This document shows positions 33,163 to 41,609 of a stretch of DNA of 64,000 bases, one piece after another. Position 1 is the first letter of the stretch; every line of letters begins with the position of its first letter. Position numbers and translations under genes: made by a program. Under the pieces are notes generated by a model. It did no database searches. It was not told where the DNA came from and saw nothing but the letters and a program-made list of their open reading frames with translations. The stretch is from Pseudokineococcus marinus (lineage in GTDB: Bacteria > Actinomycetota > Actinomycetes > Actinomycetales > Quadrisphaeraceae): positions 1-64,000 of the forward strand of contig NZ_JBBHZZ010000009.1 in assembly GCF_037482405.1 (NCBI RefSeq), read 5' to 3'.

Positions 33163-34016
33163 ACCCCTCCCCGCACGACCCCGCCCCCGAGGACGTCGCC
33201 CCGCACGTCGCCGCCCCCGACGACACCGCCCCCGACACCGCCCCTGACACCGCCCCGGGGCCCCCGGCCGCCGAGCACCCGCTCGTCGGCGTCCTCGGCG
33301 GCGTCGGCCCGCTCGCGACGGTGAGCTTCCTCGACGCCGTCGTGCGGCTCACCGAGGCCGAGCGCGACCAGGACCACGTCGACCTCGTCGTCCTCCAGCA
33401 CGCGACGATCCCCGACCGCACGGCCCACATCCTCGGCGCCTCCGCCGAGGACCCGGGGCCGGTCATGGCCGAGGACGCCCGGCGCCTGGAGCGCTGGGGC
33501 GCCGGCTTCGTCGTCGTGCCCTGCAACACGGCGCACCACTACACGGCGCAGATCGCCGCGGCCGTGGACGTCCCGGTCGTGAGCATCGTCGGCGAGACGA
33601 CGGCGGCCGCCGTGGCGCGGCGGCCCGGGCTGCGCGCCGCCGCGGTGCTGGCGACCGAGGGCACCGTGGCGGCCGGCGTCTACCAGCGCGCCCTCGAGGC
33701 CGCCGGCGTGCGCGCCCTCGTGCCGGACGCCGCCGGGCAGGCGGTCGTCACGAGCGCCATCTACGACGGCGTGAAGGCGGGCGCGGCGGTCGACCTGCCG
33801 GCCCTGCTCGCCGTCGCCGAGGGCCTCCTCGCGCAGGGGGCGGAGGTGGTCCTCCTCGGCTGCACCGAGCTGTCCGTCGTCGCCGAGGGCGCGGGCCTGC
33901 TCGACGACCCGCGCTTCGTCGACTCCCTCGACGCCCTGGCCCGCAGCACGATCACGCGGGCCGGTCACCGGCTGCGCGATCGACGCGCGCCGGCCCCGGC
34001 CGCGGCCGGGCGCTAG
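33159..34016 (+). CDS. Aspartate/glutamate racemase family protein
   Basis: The 285-aa protein has a 40-residue N-terminal extension containing a repeated DTAP motif, then the racemase fold: HPLVGVLGGVGPLATVSFLDAVV, DHVDLVVLQHATIPDRTAHILG, the first catalytic Cys in VVPCNTAHHY, and the second in VLLGCTELSVV. The presence of both cysteines supports activity. Aspartate is the likely substrate because of the upstream D-aspartate-ligase-like gene. Its TAG stop shares the CTAG with the stop of the converging HAD gene. Confidence 0.87.
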   Translation: MNPSPHDPAPEDVAPHVAAPDDTAPDTAPDTAPGPPAAEHPLVGVLGGVGPLATVSFLDAVVRLTEAERDQDHVDLVVLQHATIPDRTAHILGASAEDPGPVMAEDARRLERWGAGFVVVPCNTAHHYTAQIAAAVDVPVVSIVGETTAAAVARRPGLRAAAVLATEGTVAAGVYQRALEAAGVRALVPDAAGQAVVTSAIYDGVKAGAAVDLPALLAVAEGLLAQGAEVVLLGCTELSVVAEGAGLLDDPRFVDSLDALARSTITRAGHRLRDRRAPAPAAAGR

Positions 34017-34711
34017 GCGGTCCTGCGGCGGGCCGCCCAGGGCTCGAGCCACGCCGGGAAGGCCTCGAGGTCGGGCAGGACGACGTCGGCCCCGAGCGCC
34101 TCCAGCGCGGCGGGGCCGTGCGCGCCCGTCGCCACCGCCACGGCGGCCGCCCCGGCGGCCCGGGCGGCGTCGACGTCGGCCGGGTGGTCGCCGACGTAGA
34201 CGACCGCGCCCTGCTCGAGGAGCGCGCCCGCCTTCGCGACGCCGAAGCGGTCGCCCGCGACGGCGTCCACGAGGTCGTCCAGGCCCGCCCACGCGAGCAC
34301 CCGCCCGACGGCCTCGCCGCGCTTCGCGCTGACGACGACGGCCCGGCCGCCCCCGCCGACGACCGCCTCGAGGGCGGCCCGGGCGTGGGGCATCGGCCCG
34401 ACGAGCGGGTGGCCGCCCTCGCCGTCGGGGCGCCGGTCCTGCGCGCGGTAGCGCGCGGCGAGGTCCTCGAGCAGCGCCGGGGTGGCCCGCCCGGGCGGCA
34501 CGAGTGCGGCGAGCGTCCCCGACAGCGGGAGGCCGCGCGCGGCCTCGGCGGCGGCCGCGTCGAAGGGGAGGCCGACCTCGCCGAGGGCGGCGCGCAGGCA
34601 CGAGCTGATGCGCGGACCGGAGTCGACGAGCGTCTGGTCGAGGTCGAAGCCGACGACGGGACCCTCGCCCCGGCGCCGGCCCGCGGAGGGCTCCGGAGTC
34701 GCTGCGCGCAC
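34013..34711 (-). CDS. HAD-superfamily hydrolase (phosphatase-like)
   Basis: The 232-aa protein has HAD motif I VVGFDLDQTLVDSG, motif II VVVVSAKRG, a Lys in the RFGVAKAG region (motif III) and motif IV VVYVGDHPADVDAARAAG. A helical cap lies between motifs I and II, as in phosphoglycolate-type phosphatases. The substrate is unknown. GTG 34711 follows TAGGGT (minus 34724-34719) with 7-nt spacing, a leaderless arrangement. The 3' end overlaps the racemase stop by four bases. Confidence 0.87.
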   Translation of the reverse strand: MRAATPEPSAGRRRGEGPVVGFDLDQTLVDSGPRISSCLRAALGEVGLPFDAAAAEAARGLPLSGTLAALVPPGRATPALLEDLAARYRAQDRRPDGEGGHPLVGPMPHARAALEAVVGGGGRAVVVSAKRGEAVGRVLAWAGLDDLVDAVAGDRFGVAKAGALLEQGAVVYVGDHPADVDAARAAGAAAVAVATGAHGPAALEALGADVVLPDLEAFPAWLEPWAARRRTA

Positions 34712-34718
34712 CGGCGCC

Positions 34719-34724
34719 ACCCTA
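34719..34724 (-). promoter_or_regulatory. Candidate -10 (TAGGGT) for leaderless HAD hydrolase gene
   Basis: TAGGGT on the minus strand ends 7 nt before the GTG at 34711. Confidence 0.5.
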
Positions 34725-34991
34725 CGGAGGACGCCGAGGCCGACCGGAAGTGCCCGGGCGACGATCCGGACGAGGGCCCTCACGACGGGCGGGCGATCTG
34801 ACGCACCGTCACTGCCGGGCGCGCAGCGCGGCTGAGGAGAACCTGCCAGCACCCTTGACGGACGCCGAGAGGTGGGGTCCCCTACGTCCGGACGGGTGAC
34901 GCAGCGCGACCGCGCGGTCACCCGCCGTGCTGGCCTGCGCCGGCGTCCCGACCGGCCCCGGCCGGACCGCTCCCACCAGGAGGCTCCCCCC

Positions 34992-37900
34992 GTGCACCCT
35001 CGCCCCTCCCCCGGCGCGCGCTCCCGCCGCGCCGCCGCGGTGCTGACCGGCCTCGGCCTGGTCGTCGCCACCGTCGGCAGCGTCGGCCCCGCCGTCGCCT
35101 CGCCCGTCGCGCCCGTGGGCGACGCCGCCGCCGCGACCGACTTCACCGACGGCCGCTACGTCGTCACGCTGGCCCAGGAGCCGGCCGCCACCTACGAGGG
35201 CGGCGTCGCCGGCCTCGCCGCCACCGCGCCGGAGGAGGGGGAGAAGCTCGACGCCGGCAGCCGCGAGGTCCAGCGGTACCAGCGCTTCCTCGAGCGCCAG
35301 CAGGAGGACGTCGCCGACGCCGTCGACGCCGAGCCGGAGTACCAGTACACGGCGGCGGTCAACGGCTTCTCGGCGGAGCTCACGGCGGAGCAGGCCACGG
35401 CCCTGGCCGCCACGCGCGGCGTCGTCAGCGTCGAGCGCGACGTCGCGCTCGACCTCGACACCGTGGACAGCCCGGCCTTCCTCGGCCTGACCGGCGAGGA
35501 CGGCGTCTGGGCCCAGCTCGGCGGCCCGGACGCCACGGGCGAGGGCGTCGTCGTCGGCGTCATCGACTCCGGCATCACCCCGGAGAACCCCTCCTTCGCG
35601 GGCGAGCCGGTGACGGCGACCGAGCCGGGCGGGGTCGGCAGCACCTTCCGCACGGCCGCGGGCAACATCGGCGTCGTCAAGGCGGACGGCGAGGTCTTCG
35701 AGGGCGAGTGCGAGACGGGGCCGTCCTTCGGCGCCGACCTCTGCAACGACAAGCTCGTCTCGGCGCGCTACTTCGCCGACGGGTTCGTGGCCAACGTCCC
35801 GCCGGCCGACTACTCCGAGTTCGAGACGATCTCCCCGCGCGACGGCGACGGCCACGGCACCCACACCGCCGGCACGGCGGTCGGCAACGGCGGCGTCGAG
35901 ATGGTGGTCGACGGGCGCGACTTCGGGCAGGGCTCGGGCATGGCGCCCGGCGCCAAGCTCGCCACGTACAAGGTCTGCTTCGAGGACGTCGACCCCGACA
36001 CGGGCGGCTGCTACACCTCCGACTCCGTCGCCGCCATCAACCAGGCGGTCCTCGACGGCGTCGACGTCCTCAACTACTCGATCTCCGGCTCGACGACGAG
36101 CTCCATCGGCGCGGTGGAGATCGCCTTCCTCTCCGCGGCGTCGGCCGGCGTCTTCGTCGCCGCCTCGGCCGGCAACTCCGGCCCCGGCGCCTCGACGGTC
36201 GCCCACAACAGCCCCTGGCTGACGACGGTGGCCGCGAGCACGCACCACTACTTCTACGGCACGGTCGAGACCGGTGACGGCGAGCTCTACCGCGGCTCCT
36301 CGGTCACCGCGCCGCTGCCCGAGGGCGCTCCCGCCGTCCTCTCCTCCGAGGTGGCCGCCGCCGGCGTGGCCGTCGACCGGGCGCGCCTGTGCTACCCCGG
36401 CTCGCTCGACCCGGCGCAGGTCGAGGGCACGGTCGTCGTCTGCGACCGCGGCACCATCGCCCGCACCGACAAGTCCCTCGCCGTCGAGCAGGCCGGCGGC
36501 GTCGGCATGGTGCTCACCAACACCGCGCCCTCGAGCGTCGACGCCGACGTGCACTACGTGCCGACCGTCCACGTCGACGAGGTCGCCGGCGCGGCGATCA
36601 AGGAGTACGTGACCAGCGCGGCCGAGCCGACCCTGGCGATCCTCGCGGGCGACCAGACGGGCGCCGCGCCGGAGCCGGCCCCGGTCATCGCCGGGTTCTC
36701 CAGCCGCGGCCCCGCCGCGGCGCACGACGGCGACCTGCTCAAGCCCGACATCTCCGCGCCGGGCGTCAGCGTCCTCGCGGCGGTCGCCCCCGGCCCCAAC
36801 GGCGGACGCGACTTCAACTTCCTCTCGGGCACCTCGATGTCGAGCCCGCACGTCGCCGGCCTGGGCGCGCTCCTCCTCGGCGTCCACCCCGACTGGAGCC
36901 CCACGGCGGTCAAGTCGGCGATGATGACGACGGCGTACGACCTCCTCGAGGAGGACGGCACGCCGGACACGGACCACTTCAACGGCGGCGCGGGCCACGT
37001 CGACCCGACCCGCTTCCTCGAGCCGGGCCTCGTCTACGAGTCCGACGTCGACGAGTGGCTGTCCTTCCTCGAGCGCACCGAGGAGGTCGACTTCGGCATC
37101 CCCGGCGTCGACCCGATCGACGACGCGTCGAACCTCAACCAGCCGTCCATCGCGATCGGCGCGCTCGCCGGCACGCAGACGGTGACCCGCACCGTCACGG
37201 CGACCACCCCGGGCCTCTACCGGGCCGTGGCCGACGTGCCGGGCATGGACGTCAAGGTGACGCCGCGGGTGCTCAACTTCACGGCCCCCGGCCAGAGCCG
37301 CACCTTCAAGGTGCAGATGACCCGCACGAGCGCCCCGCTCGGGCAGTACGCGCAGGGCTCGCTCACGTGGGAGGGCCGCGGCCTGTCCGTGCGCTCCCCC
37401 GTCGTCGCCCGCCCGGTCGTCGTTGCCGCGCCGCTCGAGGTCACGGGTGACGTCGCCGACGGCGGCATCACCTACCGCGTGACCCCCGGCAGCTCGGACG
37501 CCATCGACGTCACGGTCAACGGCTTCGTGCCCGGCCAGCGCGTCACCGGGGACGTCGTCTCCGGCAGCCCGATCACCCCGGGCGTGACCAACGCGTCGAC
37601 GGACATCTACCCGATCGACATCCCGGCCGGCACGACCCTCGGGCGCGCCGACCTCACCGCGGGCGAGGGGGCCGACGACCTCGACCTCTACATCACCAAC
37701 GCCGCGGGTCAGCTGGTCGGCCAGTCGGCGACGGGCGACGCGGACGAGCAGGTCACCCTCAGCGACCCGGCGCCGGGCCGCTACCTCGTCCACGTCCACG
37801 CGTTCTCGACGGCGTCGACCGGCGGCGACTACACCCTCGACGGCTTCGTCGTCGGCGGGCCGCGCGGCAACGGCACGGCGACGCCGGACCCGATCCGCGG

Positions 37901-38021
37901 CCGCCAGGCCCGCGCGCTCGACCTCACGGTCGGCTGGTCGGGCCTGCGCGACGGCACCCCGTACCTGGGCGTCGTCACCTACGAGGGCGCCGACATCGAG
38001 ACGATCGTCACGCTCGACTGA
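34992..38021 (+). CDS. Secreted subtilisin-like serine protease (S8, cucumisin-type with PA domain)
   Basis: The 1009-aa preproenzyme has a signal peptide (AAAVLTGLGLVVATVGSVGPAVA), an I9 propeptide (YVVTLAQEPAATYEGGVAGL, VNGFSAELTAEQATALAA), and an S8 domain with the catalytic Asp near residue 192 (VVGVIDSGI), His near 288 (GDGHGTHTAGT) and Ser near 616 (GTSMSSPHVAG). A PA domain is inserted between His and Ser (VVVCDRGTIARTDKSLAVEQAGGVGMVLTN). A fibronectin-like and a PPC-like C-terminal region follow. AGGAGG at 34978-34983 fixes the GTG start. It would degrade proteins outside the cell. Confidence 0.93.
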   Translation: MHPRPSPGARSRRAAAVLTGLGLVVATVGSVGPAVASPVAPVGDAAAATDFTDGRYVVTLAQEPAATYEGGVAGLAATAPEEGEKLDAGSREVQRYQRFLERQQEDVADAVDAEPEYQYTAAVNGFSAELTAEQATALAATRGVVSVERDVALDLDTVDSPAFLGLTGEDGVWAQLGGPDATGEGVVVGVIDSGITPENPSFAGEPVTATEPGGVGSTFRTAAGNIGVVKADGEVFEGECETGPSFGADLCNDKLVSARYFADGFVANVPPADYSEFETISPRDGDGHGTHTAGTAVGNGGVEMVVDGRDFGQGSGMAPGAKLATYKVCFEDVDPDTGGCYTSDSVAAINQAVLDGVDVLNYSISGSTTSSIGAVEIAFLSAASAGVFVAASAGNSGPGASTVAHNSPWLTTVAASTHHYFYGTVETGDGELYRGSSVTAPLPEGAPAVLSSEVAAAGVAVDRARLCYPGSLDPAQVEGTVVVCDRGTIARTDKSLAVEQAGGVGMVLTNTAPSSVDADVHYVPTVHVDEVAGAAIKEYVTSAAEPTLAILAGDQTGAAPEPAPVIAGFSSRGPAAAHDGDLLKPDISAPGVSVLAAVAPGPNGGRDFNFLSGTSMSSPHVAGLGALLLGVHPDWSPTAVKSAMMTTAYDLLEEDGTPDTDHFNGGAGHVDPTRFLEPGLVYESDVDEWLSFLERTEEVDFGIPGVDPIDDASNLNQPSIAIGALAGTQTVTRTVTATTPGLYRAVADVPGMDVKVTPRVLNFTAPGQSRTFKVQMTRTSAPLGQYAQGSLTWEGRGLSVRSPVVARPVVVAAPLEVTGDVADGGITYRVTPGSSDAIDVTVNGFVPGQRVTGDVVSGSPITPGVTNASTDIYPIDIPAGTTLGRADLTAGEGADDLDLYITNAAGQLVGQSATGDADEQVTLSDPAPGRYLVHVHAFSTASTGGDYTLDGFVVGGPRGNGTATPDPIRGRQARALDLTVGWSGLRDGTPYLGVVTYEGADIETIVTLD

Positions 38022-38061
38022 CCCGCCCCCCGGCCCCGCGCCGGGACCGCTCACCGCAGGC

Positions 38062-38093
38062 GGCCCGCCCCGAGCTCGTGCTCGGGGCGGGCC
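38062..38093 (+). terminator. Rho-independent-type hairpin after the S8 protease gene
   Basis: A perfect 14-bp stem (GGCCCGCCCCGAGC with its complement) around a 4-nt TCGT loop begins 40 nt past the stop codon. There is no T-tract, as is usual in high-GC actinobacteria. Confidence 0.75.
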
Positions 38094-38189
38094 GTCGGCG
38101 CGTCCGGGTCCCTCCCGCCGGGTCCCGGCCGGGCGCAGCGGGCCGGGCGGGCCCGGGTGGCTGCCCGGGTGGCGGGGGGCCGGCTCGCC

Positions 38190-38195
38190 TAGCGT
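38190..38195 (+). promoter_or_regulatory. Candidate -10 (TAGCGT) for leaderless Helicase_C_3 gene
   Basis: TAGCGT ends 7 nt before the ATG at 38203. Confidence 0.5.
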
Positions 38196-38202
38196 GGGGC
38201 GG

Positions 38203-40641
38203 ATGCCTCCCCCGCCCCCTCCCGCCGCCGGTCGCGCCCGCGAGCCGCGCAGCCTCGCGGACGACCTGCGCGGTCGCGACGAGGACGCGCTCGTCGCGCT
38301 GCTGCGGGGCCGCCCCGACCTCGCGACGCCGGTGCCCGCGGACACCGGCGCGCTGGCGGTGCGGGCGAGCACCCGGCACAGCGTCCAGCGGGCCGTCGAC
38401 GCGCGCAGCCGTGCCGAGCTCGACGTGCTCGCGGCCGTCGTCGTCCTCACCGCGGGCGGCGGGTCGACGGGCACCGCCGCGGTCGCCGCCGCGTGCGGGC
38501 TGCCGCAGACGCGCACCGCCCCCGTGCTGGCCCGGCTGCGCGAGCTCGCGCTGCTGTGGGGCACCCCCCGGTCGCACACCGGCGTCGGCGTCCTCGCGGA
38601 CGCCCTCGGCCCGCACCCGGCGGGCCTCGGACCCGCGCTGCTCGACCTGCTCGAGCAGACGCCCGCCGCCCGGCCGCGCGCCGAGGCCCTCGGGCGCCTC
38701 CTCGAGGTCCCCGCGGTCGAGGGCGCGGCCGGCCTGTCGGCCCGGCTCTCCGACCCCGCCGGGCTCGCCGCCCTGCTCGGGGCGGCGCCCGAGGCGACCC
38801 GCGAGCTCCTCGGCCGCCTCGACGCGGGCGGACCCGTGGGGCAGGTCTCCCGCGCCCGCCGGGAGGTCGACGCCGCGGACGAGGCCGACGACGTCGCCCC
38901 CCTGGACTGGCTGCTCGCGCGGGCGCTGCTCGTGCCCGTGGGCGACAGCCGCGTCGTCCTGCCCCGCGAGGTCGGGCTCGCGCTCCGGGAGGGCCGCGTG
39001 CTGCGCGAGCCCGCCGCCCTCGAGCCGCCGCCCCTGCCCGGCCGACCCGCACCGGCGGGGCGCCGCGACGCGCTCGCCGGCGGCGCCGCGGCCGAGGCCG
39101 TCCGCCTCGTCGACGCCCTCGGGCGCGCCTGGGAGCAGCGCCCGGCGCCGCTGCTGCGCGCCGGCGGCGTCGGCGTCCGCGAGCTCGCCCGCACGGCCGC
39201 CGACCTGGAGGTCGACGCGGGCACGGCCGCGCTCGTCGTCGAGGTCGCCGCCGCGGCCGGTCTCGTCGCCGAGGACGGCGAGGCCGACCCCGCCTGGGCG
39301 CCGACGCCGCGCTACGACGCCTGGGCGGACGGCACCACCGGCGAGCGGTGGGCGGCGCTCGCGTCGGCCTGGGCGTCGATGCCCCGCCTGCCCTCGCTCG
39401 TGGGCGACCGCGACGACCGCGGCAGCGCCCGCGCCGCCCTCTCGGACGCCGTCGCCCGCCCGCAGGCGCCCGTCGTCCGCGCGCTCCTCCTGTCCGCCCT
39501 GGCCGAGGTCCCGGACGGCGAGGGCGCCGACCCCGAGGACCTCACCGGGCGCCTGGCGTGGCAGCGCCCGCGGTGGGCGCCGGCCCGCGACGCCGCCCTG
39601 CTGCGCGTGCTGCTCGAGGAGGCCGCCTGGCTCGGCGTCGTCGCCTCGGGCGCCCTCTCGGCCGCCGGGCGGGCGCTGCTCGGCGACGACGGCGCGCCCG
39701 GCCCGGACGACGAGGCCGCCGCCGCGCGGCGCCGCGCGGCGGCCGCCGTGCTCGACGAGGCCCTGCCCGCCCCGGTCTCCGAGGTGCTCCTGCAGGCCGA
39801 CCTCACCGCGGTGGCGCCCGGCCCCCTCGAGCGCGACCTCGAGCTCGAGCTGTCCCTCGCCGCGGACGTCGACTCCCGCGGCGGCGCGACCGTCTACCGC
39901 TTCGACGGCGGCACCGTGCGCCGCGCGCTCGACGCGGGGCGGACGGCCGACGACCTGCTCACCTTCCTCGCCCGCGTCTCGGCCACGCCCGTGCCGCAGC
40001 CGCTGGAGTACCTCGTGCGCGACGTGGCCCGGCGCCACGGGCGCGTGCGGGTCGGCTCGGCGGGCGCGTACCTGCGCAGCGACGACGAGGCCTCGCTCGC
40101 CGAGCTGCTCGCGGAGCGGCGCGCGGCCCCCCTCGGCCTGCGGCGGCTGGCGCCCACGGTGCTCGTCGCCCGGGCGGACGCCGCCGAGGTGCTGCGCGTG
40201 CTCCGTGGGCTCGGCCTCGCGCCGGCCGCCGAGTCCGTCGACGGCGCCCTCGTCCTCGACCGGCCGACCGCCCGCCGCACGCCCCCGCGGCGGCCGCCCC
40301 GCCCGGCGCCCACGCAGGTCGCGCCCGACGAGGCGACCGCGCGCAGCGTCGTCGCGGCCCTGCGCGCCGGCGACGAGGCGGTCGCGGCGGCGCCCGCCCC
40401 GCCCCCGGGGGCGCCGCTGGTGCCCCCCGCCGACCCCGCCGTGTCGCTGTCCGAGCTGCGCCGCGCCGCCGCCGACCGGCGCCCGGTGTGGGTGGGCGTC
40501 GTCGACACCACCGGCGGGCCGAGCAAGGTCCACGCCCAGCCGCTGCAGGTCGAGGGCGGGCGCATCACCGTCCGCGACCTCACGACCGGAGCCGTGCGGG
40601 TCCTGTCGGTGCACCGGGTGACGGGGACGGCGCCGGGCTGA
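38203..40641 (+). CDS. Helicase-associated protein (Helicase_C_3; XPB partner)
   Basis: The 812-aa protein begins RSLADDLRGRDEDALVALLRGRPDLATPVPAD, the start of the actinobacterial Helicase_C_3 family found beside XPB (the Rv0862c type). It has no Walker motifs itself. Late blocks are LQADLTAVAPGPL, ESRGGA-like DVDSRGGATVYRFDGGTVRRALDAG, PVPQPLEYLVRDVARRHGRVRVGSAGAYLRSDD, and a C-terminal RRPVWVGVVDTTGG. XPB lies 970 nt downstream with a small membrane gene between. It may serve in DNA repair with XPB; the mechanism is not known. Confidence 0.8.
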   Translation: MPPPPPPAAGRAREPRSLADDLRGRDEDALVALLRGRPDLATPVPADTGALAVRASTRHSVQRAVDARSRAELDVLAAVVVLTAGGGSTGTAAVAAACGLPQTRTAPVLARLRELALLWGTPRSHTGVGVLADALGPHPAGLGPALLDLLEQTPAARPRAEALGRLLEVPAVEGAAGLSARLSDPAGLAALLGAAPEATRELLGRLDAGGPVGQVSRARREVDAADEADDVAPLDWLLARALLVPVGDSRVVLPREVGLALREGRVLREPAALEPPPLPGRPAPAGRRDALAGGAAAEAVRLVDALGRAWEQRPAPLLRAGGVGVRELARTAADLEVDAGTAALVVEVAAAAGLVAEDGEADPAWAPTPRYDAWADGTTGERWAALASAWASMPRLPSLVGDRDDRGSARAALSDAVARPQAPVVRALLLSALAEVPDGEGADPEDLTGRLAWQRPRWAPARDAALLRVLLEEAAWLGVVASGALSAAGRALLGDDGAPGPDDEAAAARRRAAAAVLDEALPAPVSEVLLQADLTAVAPGPLERDLELELSLAADVDSRGGATVYRFDGGTVRRALDAGRTADDLLTFLARVSATPVPQPLEYLVRDVARRHGRVRVGSAGAYLRSDDEASLAELLAERRAAPLGLRRLAPTVLVARADAAEVLRVLRGLGLAPAAESVDGALVLDRPTARRTPPRRPPRPAPTQVAPDEATARSVVAALRAGDEAVAAAPAPPPGAPLVPPADPAVSLSELRRAAADRRPVWVGVVDTTGGPSKVHAQPLQVEGGRITVRDLTTGAVRVLSVHRVTGTAPG

Positions 40642-40703
40642 GGCCTCCACTCGGCCGGCCGCCCGGCCCGCCGTCGGCCCACCGCCGGGGCGGGCGGCGG
40701 CGG

Positions 40704-40709
40704 TAGCGT
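40704..40709 (+). promoter_or_regulatory. Candidate -10 (TAGCGT) upstream of the small membrane protein gene
   Basis: TAGCGT lies about 61 nt before the GTG at 40771, leaving a leader that carries the SD sequence. Confidence 0.4.
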
Positions 40710-40770
40710 CACGGGCGTCCACCCCGTCGGCGCCGCGGACCCTCGGCGGCCCCAGGAGCGAGGAGCAGCC

Positions 40771-41460
40771 GTGAGCCACCCGGACTACCCGTACGGCCCC
40801 GACGCGCCGGGGACGCCGCCGCGCAGCCCGTGGCCGGGCACCGGGGGCGGCGCGTCCGACGGCGACGACCACCGGCGCACCGCGCCGGACGGCGGCGGGG
40901 CGGCCGGCGCGCCGCAGCAGGGGGTCGGCGAGAGGGACGGCGGGAGGGCCTCCGCGTGGAGCCGCGACGCCGGCGGCCCGCCCCCTCCGCCGCCGAGCCC
41001 GGACCCCTGGCGCTCGGACCCGGGGCGCACGTACACGGGAGCCTCCGACCCGAGGTACTCCGAGCCGGGCTACTCCGAGCGTGGGTACTCCGGGCAGGGG
41101 CGCTGGGGCGGGGGCTCCGAGGTGGCGCGCTACGGCGGGGACCACGGCGACAGCCGGTACGACGGGGGGACGCCGCCCGGCGGCGGGCTGCCGACGTCGA
41201 CGCTCGTCCTGCTGGTCGTCTCCGGCCTCGCCGTCTTCACGGGCGTCGCGACCCTCGCCGGGGTGCCGGCGCTCGTCATCGGCGTCGTCGCCGCCACCAG
41301 CGCGTCCACCGACCGGGCGCGCGCGGAGCGGCTCACGCGCACGGGCTGGCTCGTCTTCGCCGGCGTCATCGCGGCCGTCGTCGTGCTCGCCGTCCTGGCG
41401 CTCGTGCTCGTCCTCGTCATCGGCGGCGGGCTCATCAGCGCCGGGGCCGGGGGCTTCTAG
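40771..41460 (+). CDS. Pro/Gly/Tyr-rich protein with two C-terminal membrane helices
   Basis: The 229-aa product has a 145-residue hydrophilic, disordered N terminus with a tandem YSEPGYSERGYSGQGR motif, followed by two long hydrophobic helices (TSTLVLLVVSGLAVFTG to VIGVVAATSAS, and WLVFAGVIAAVVVLAVLAL onward). This resembles DUF4190-type actinobacterial membrane proteins, whose function is unknown. AGGAGCGAGGAG precedes the GTG. It separates the Helicase_C_3 gene from XPB, an unusual insertion between functional partners. Confidence 0.7.
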   Translation: MSHPDYPYGPDAPGTPPRSPWPGTGGGASDGDDHRRTAPDGGGAAGAPQQGVGERDGGRASAWSRDAGGPPPPPPSPDPWRSDPGRTYTGASDPRYSEPGYSERGYSGQGRWGGGSEVARYGGDHGDSRYDGGTPPGGGLPTSTLVLLVVSGLAVFTGVATLAGVPALVIGVVAATSASTDRARAERLTRTGWLVFAGVIAAVVVLAVLALVLVLVIGGGLISAGAGGF

Positions 41461-41609
41461 CCCTCCCCCGACGGGACCTCCCGCGCCGGGCCGGTCCCGT
41501 CCGGTCGACGGGAAGGACGGGCGGCGCGCGGCGGTTGGACCCTGCAGCCGCCGGCCCCCCGCACGCCGGCACGTCCAGCACCGTCCCCAGCAGCACCGGA
41601 AGGACGCCC

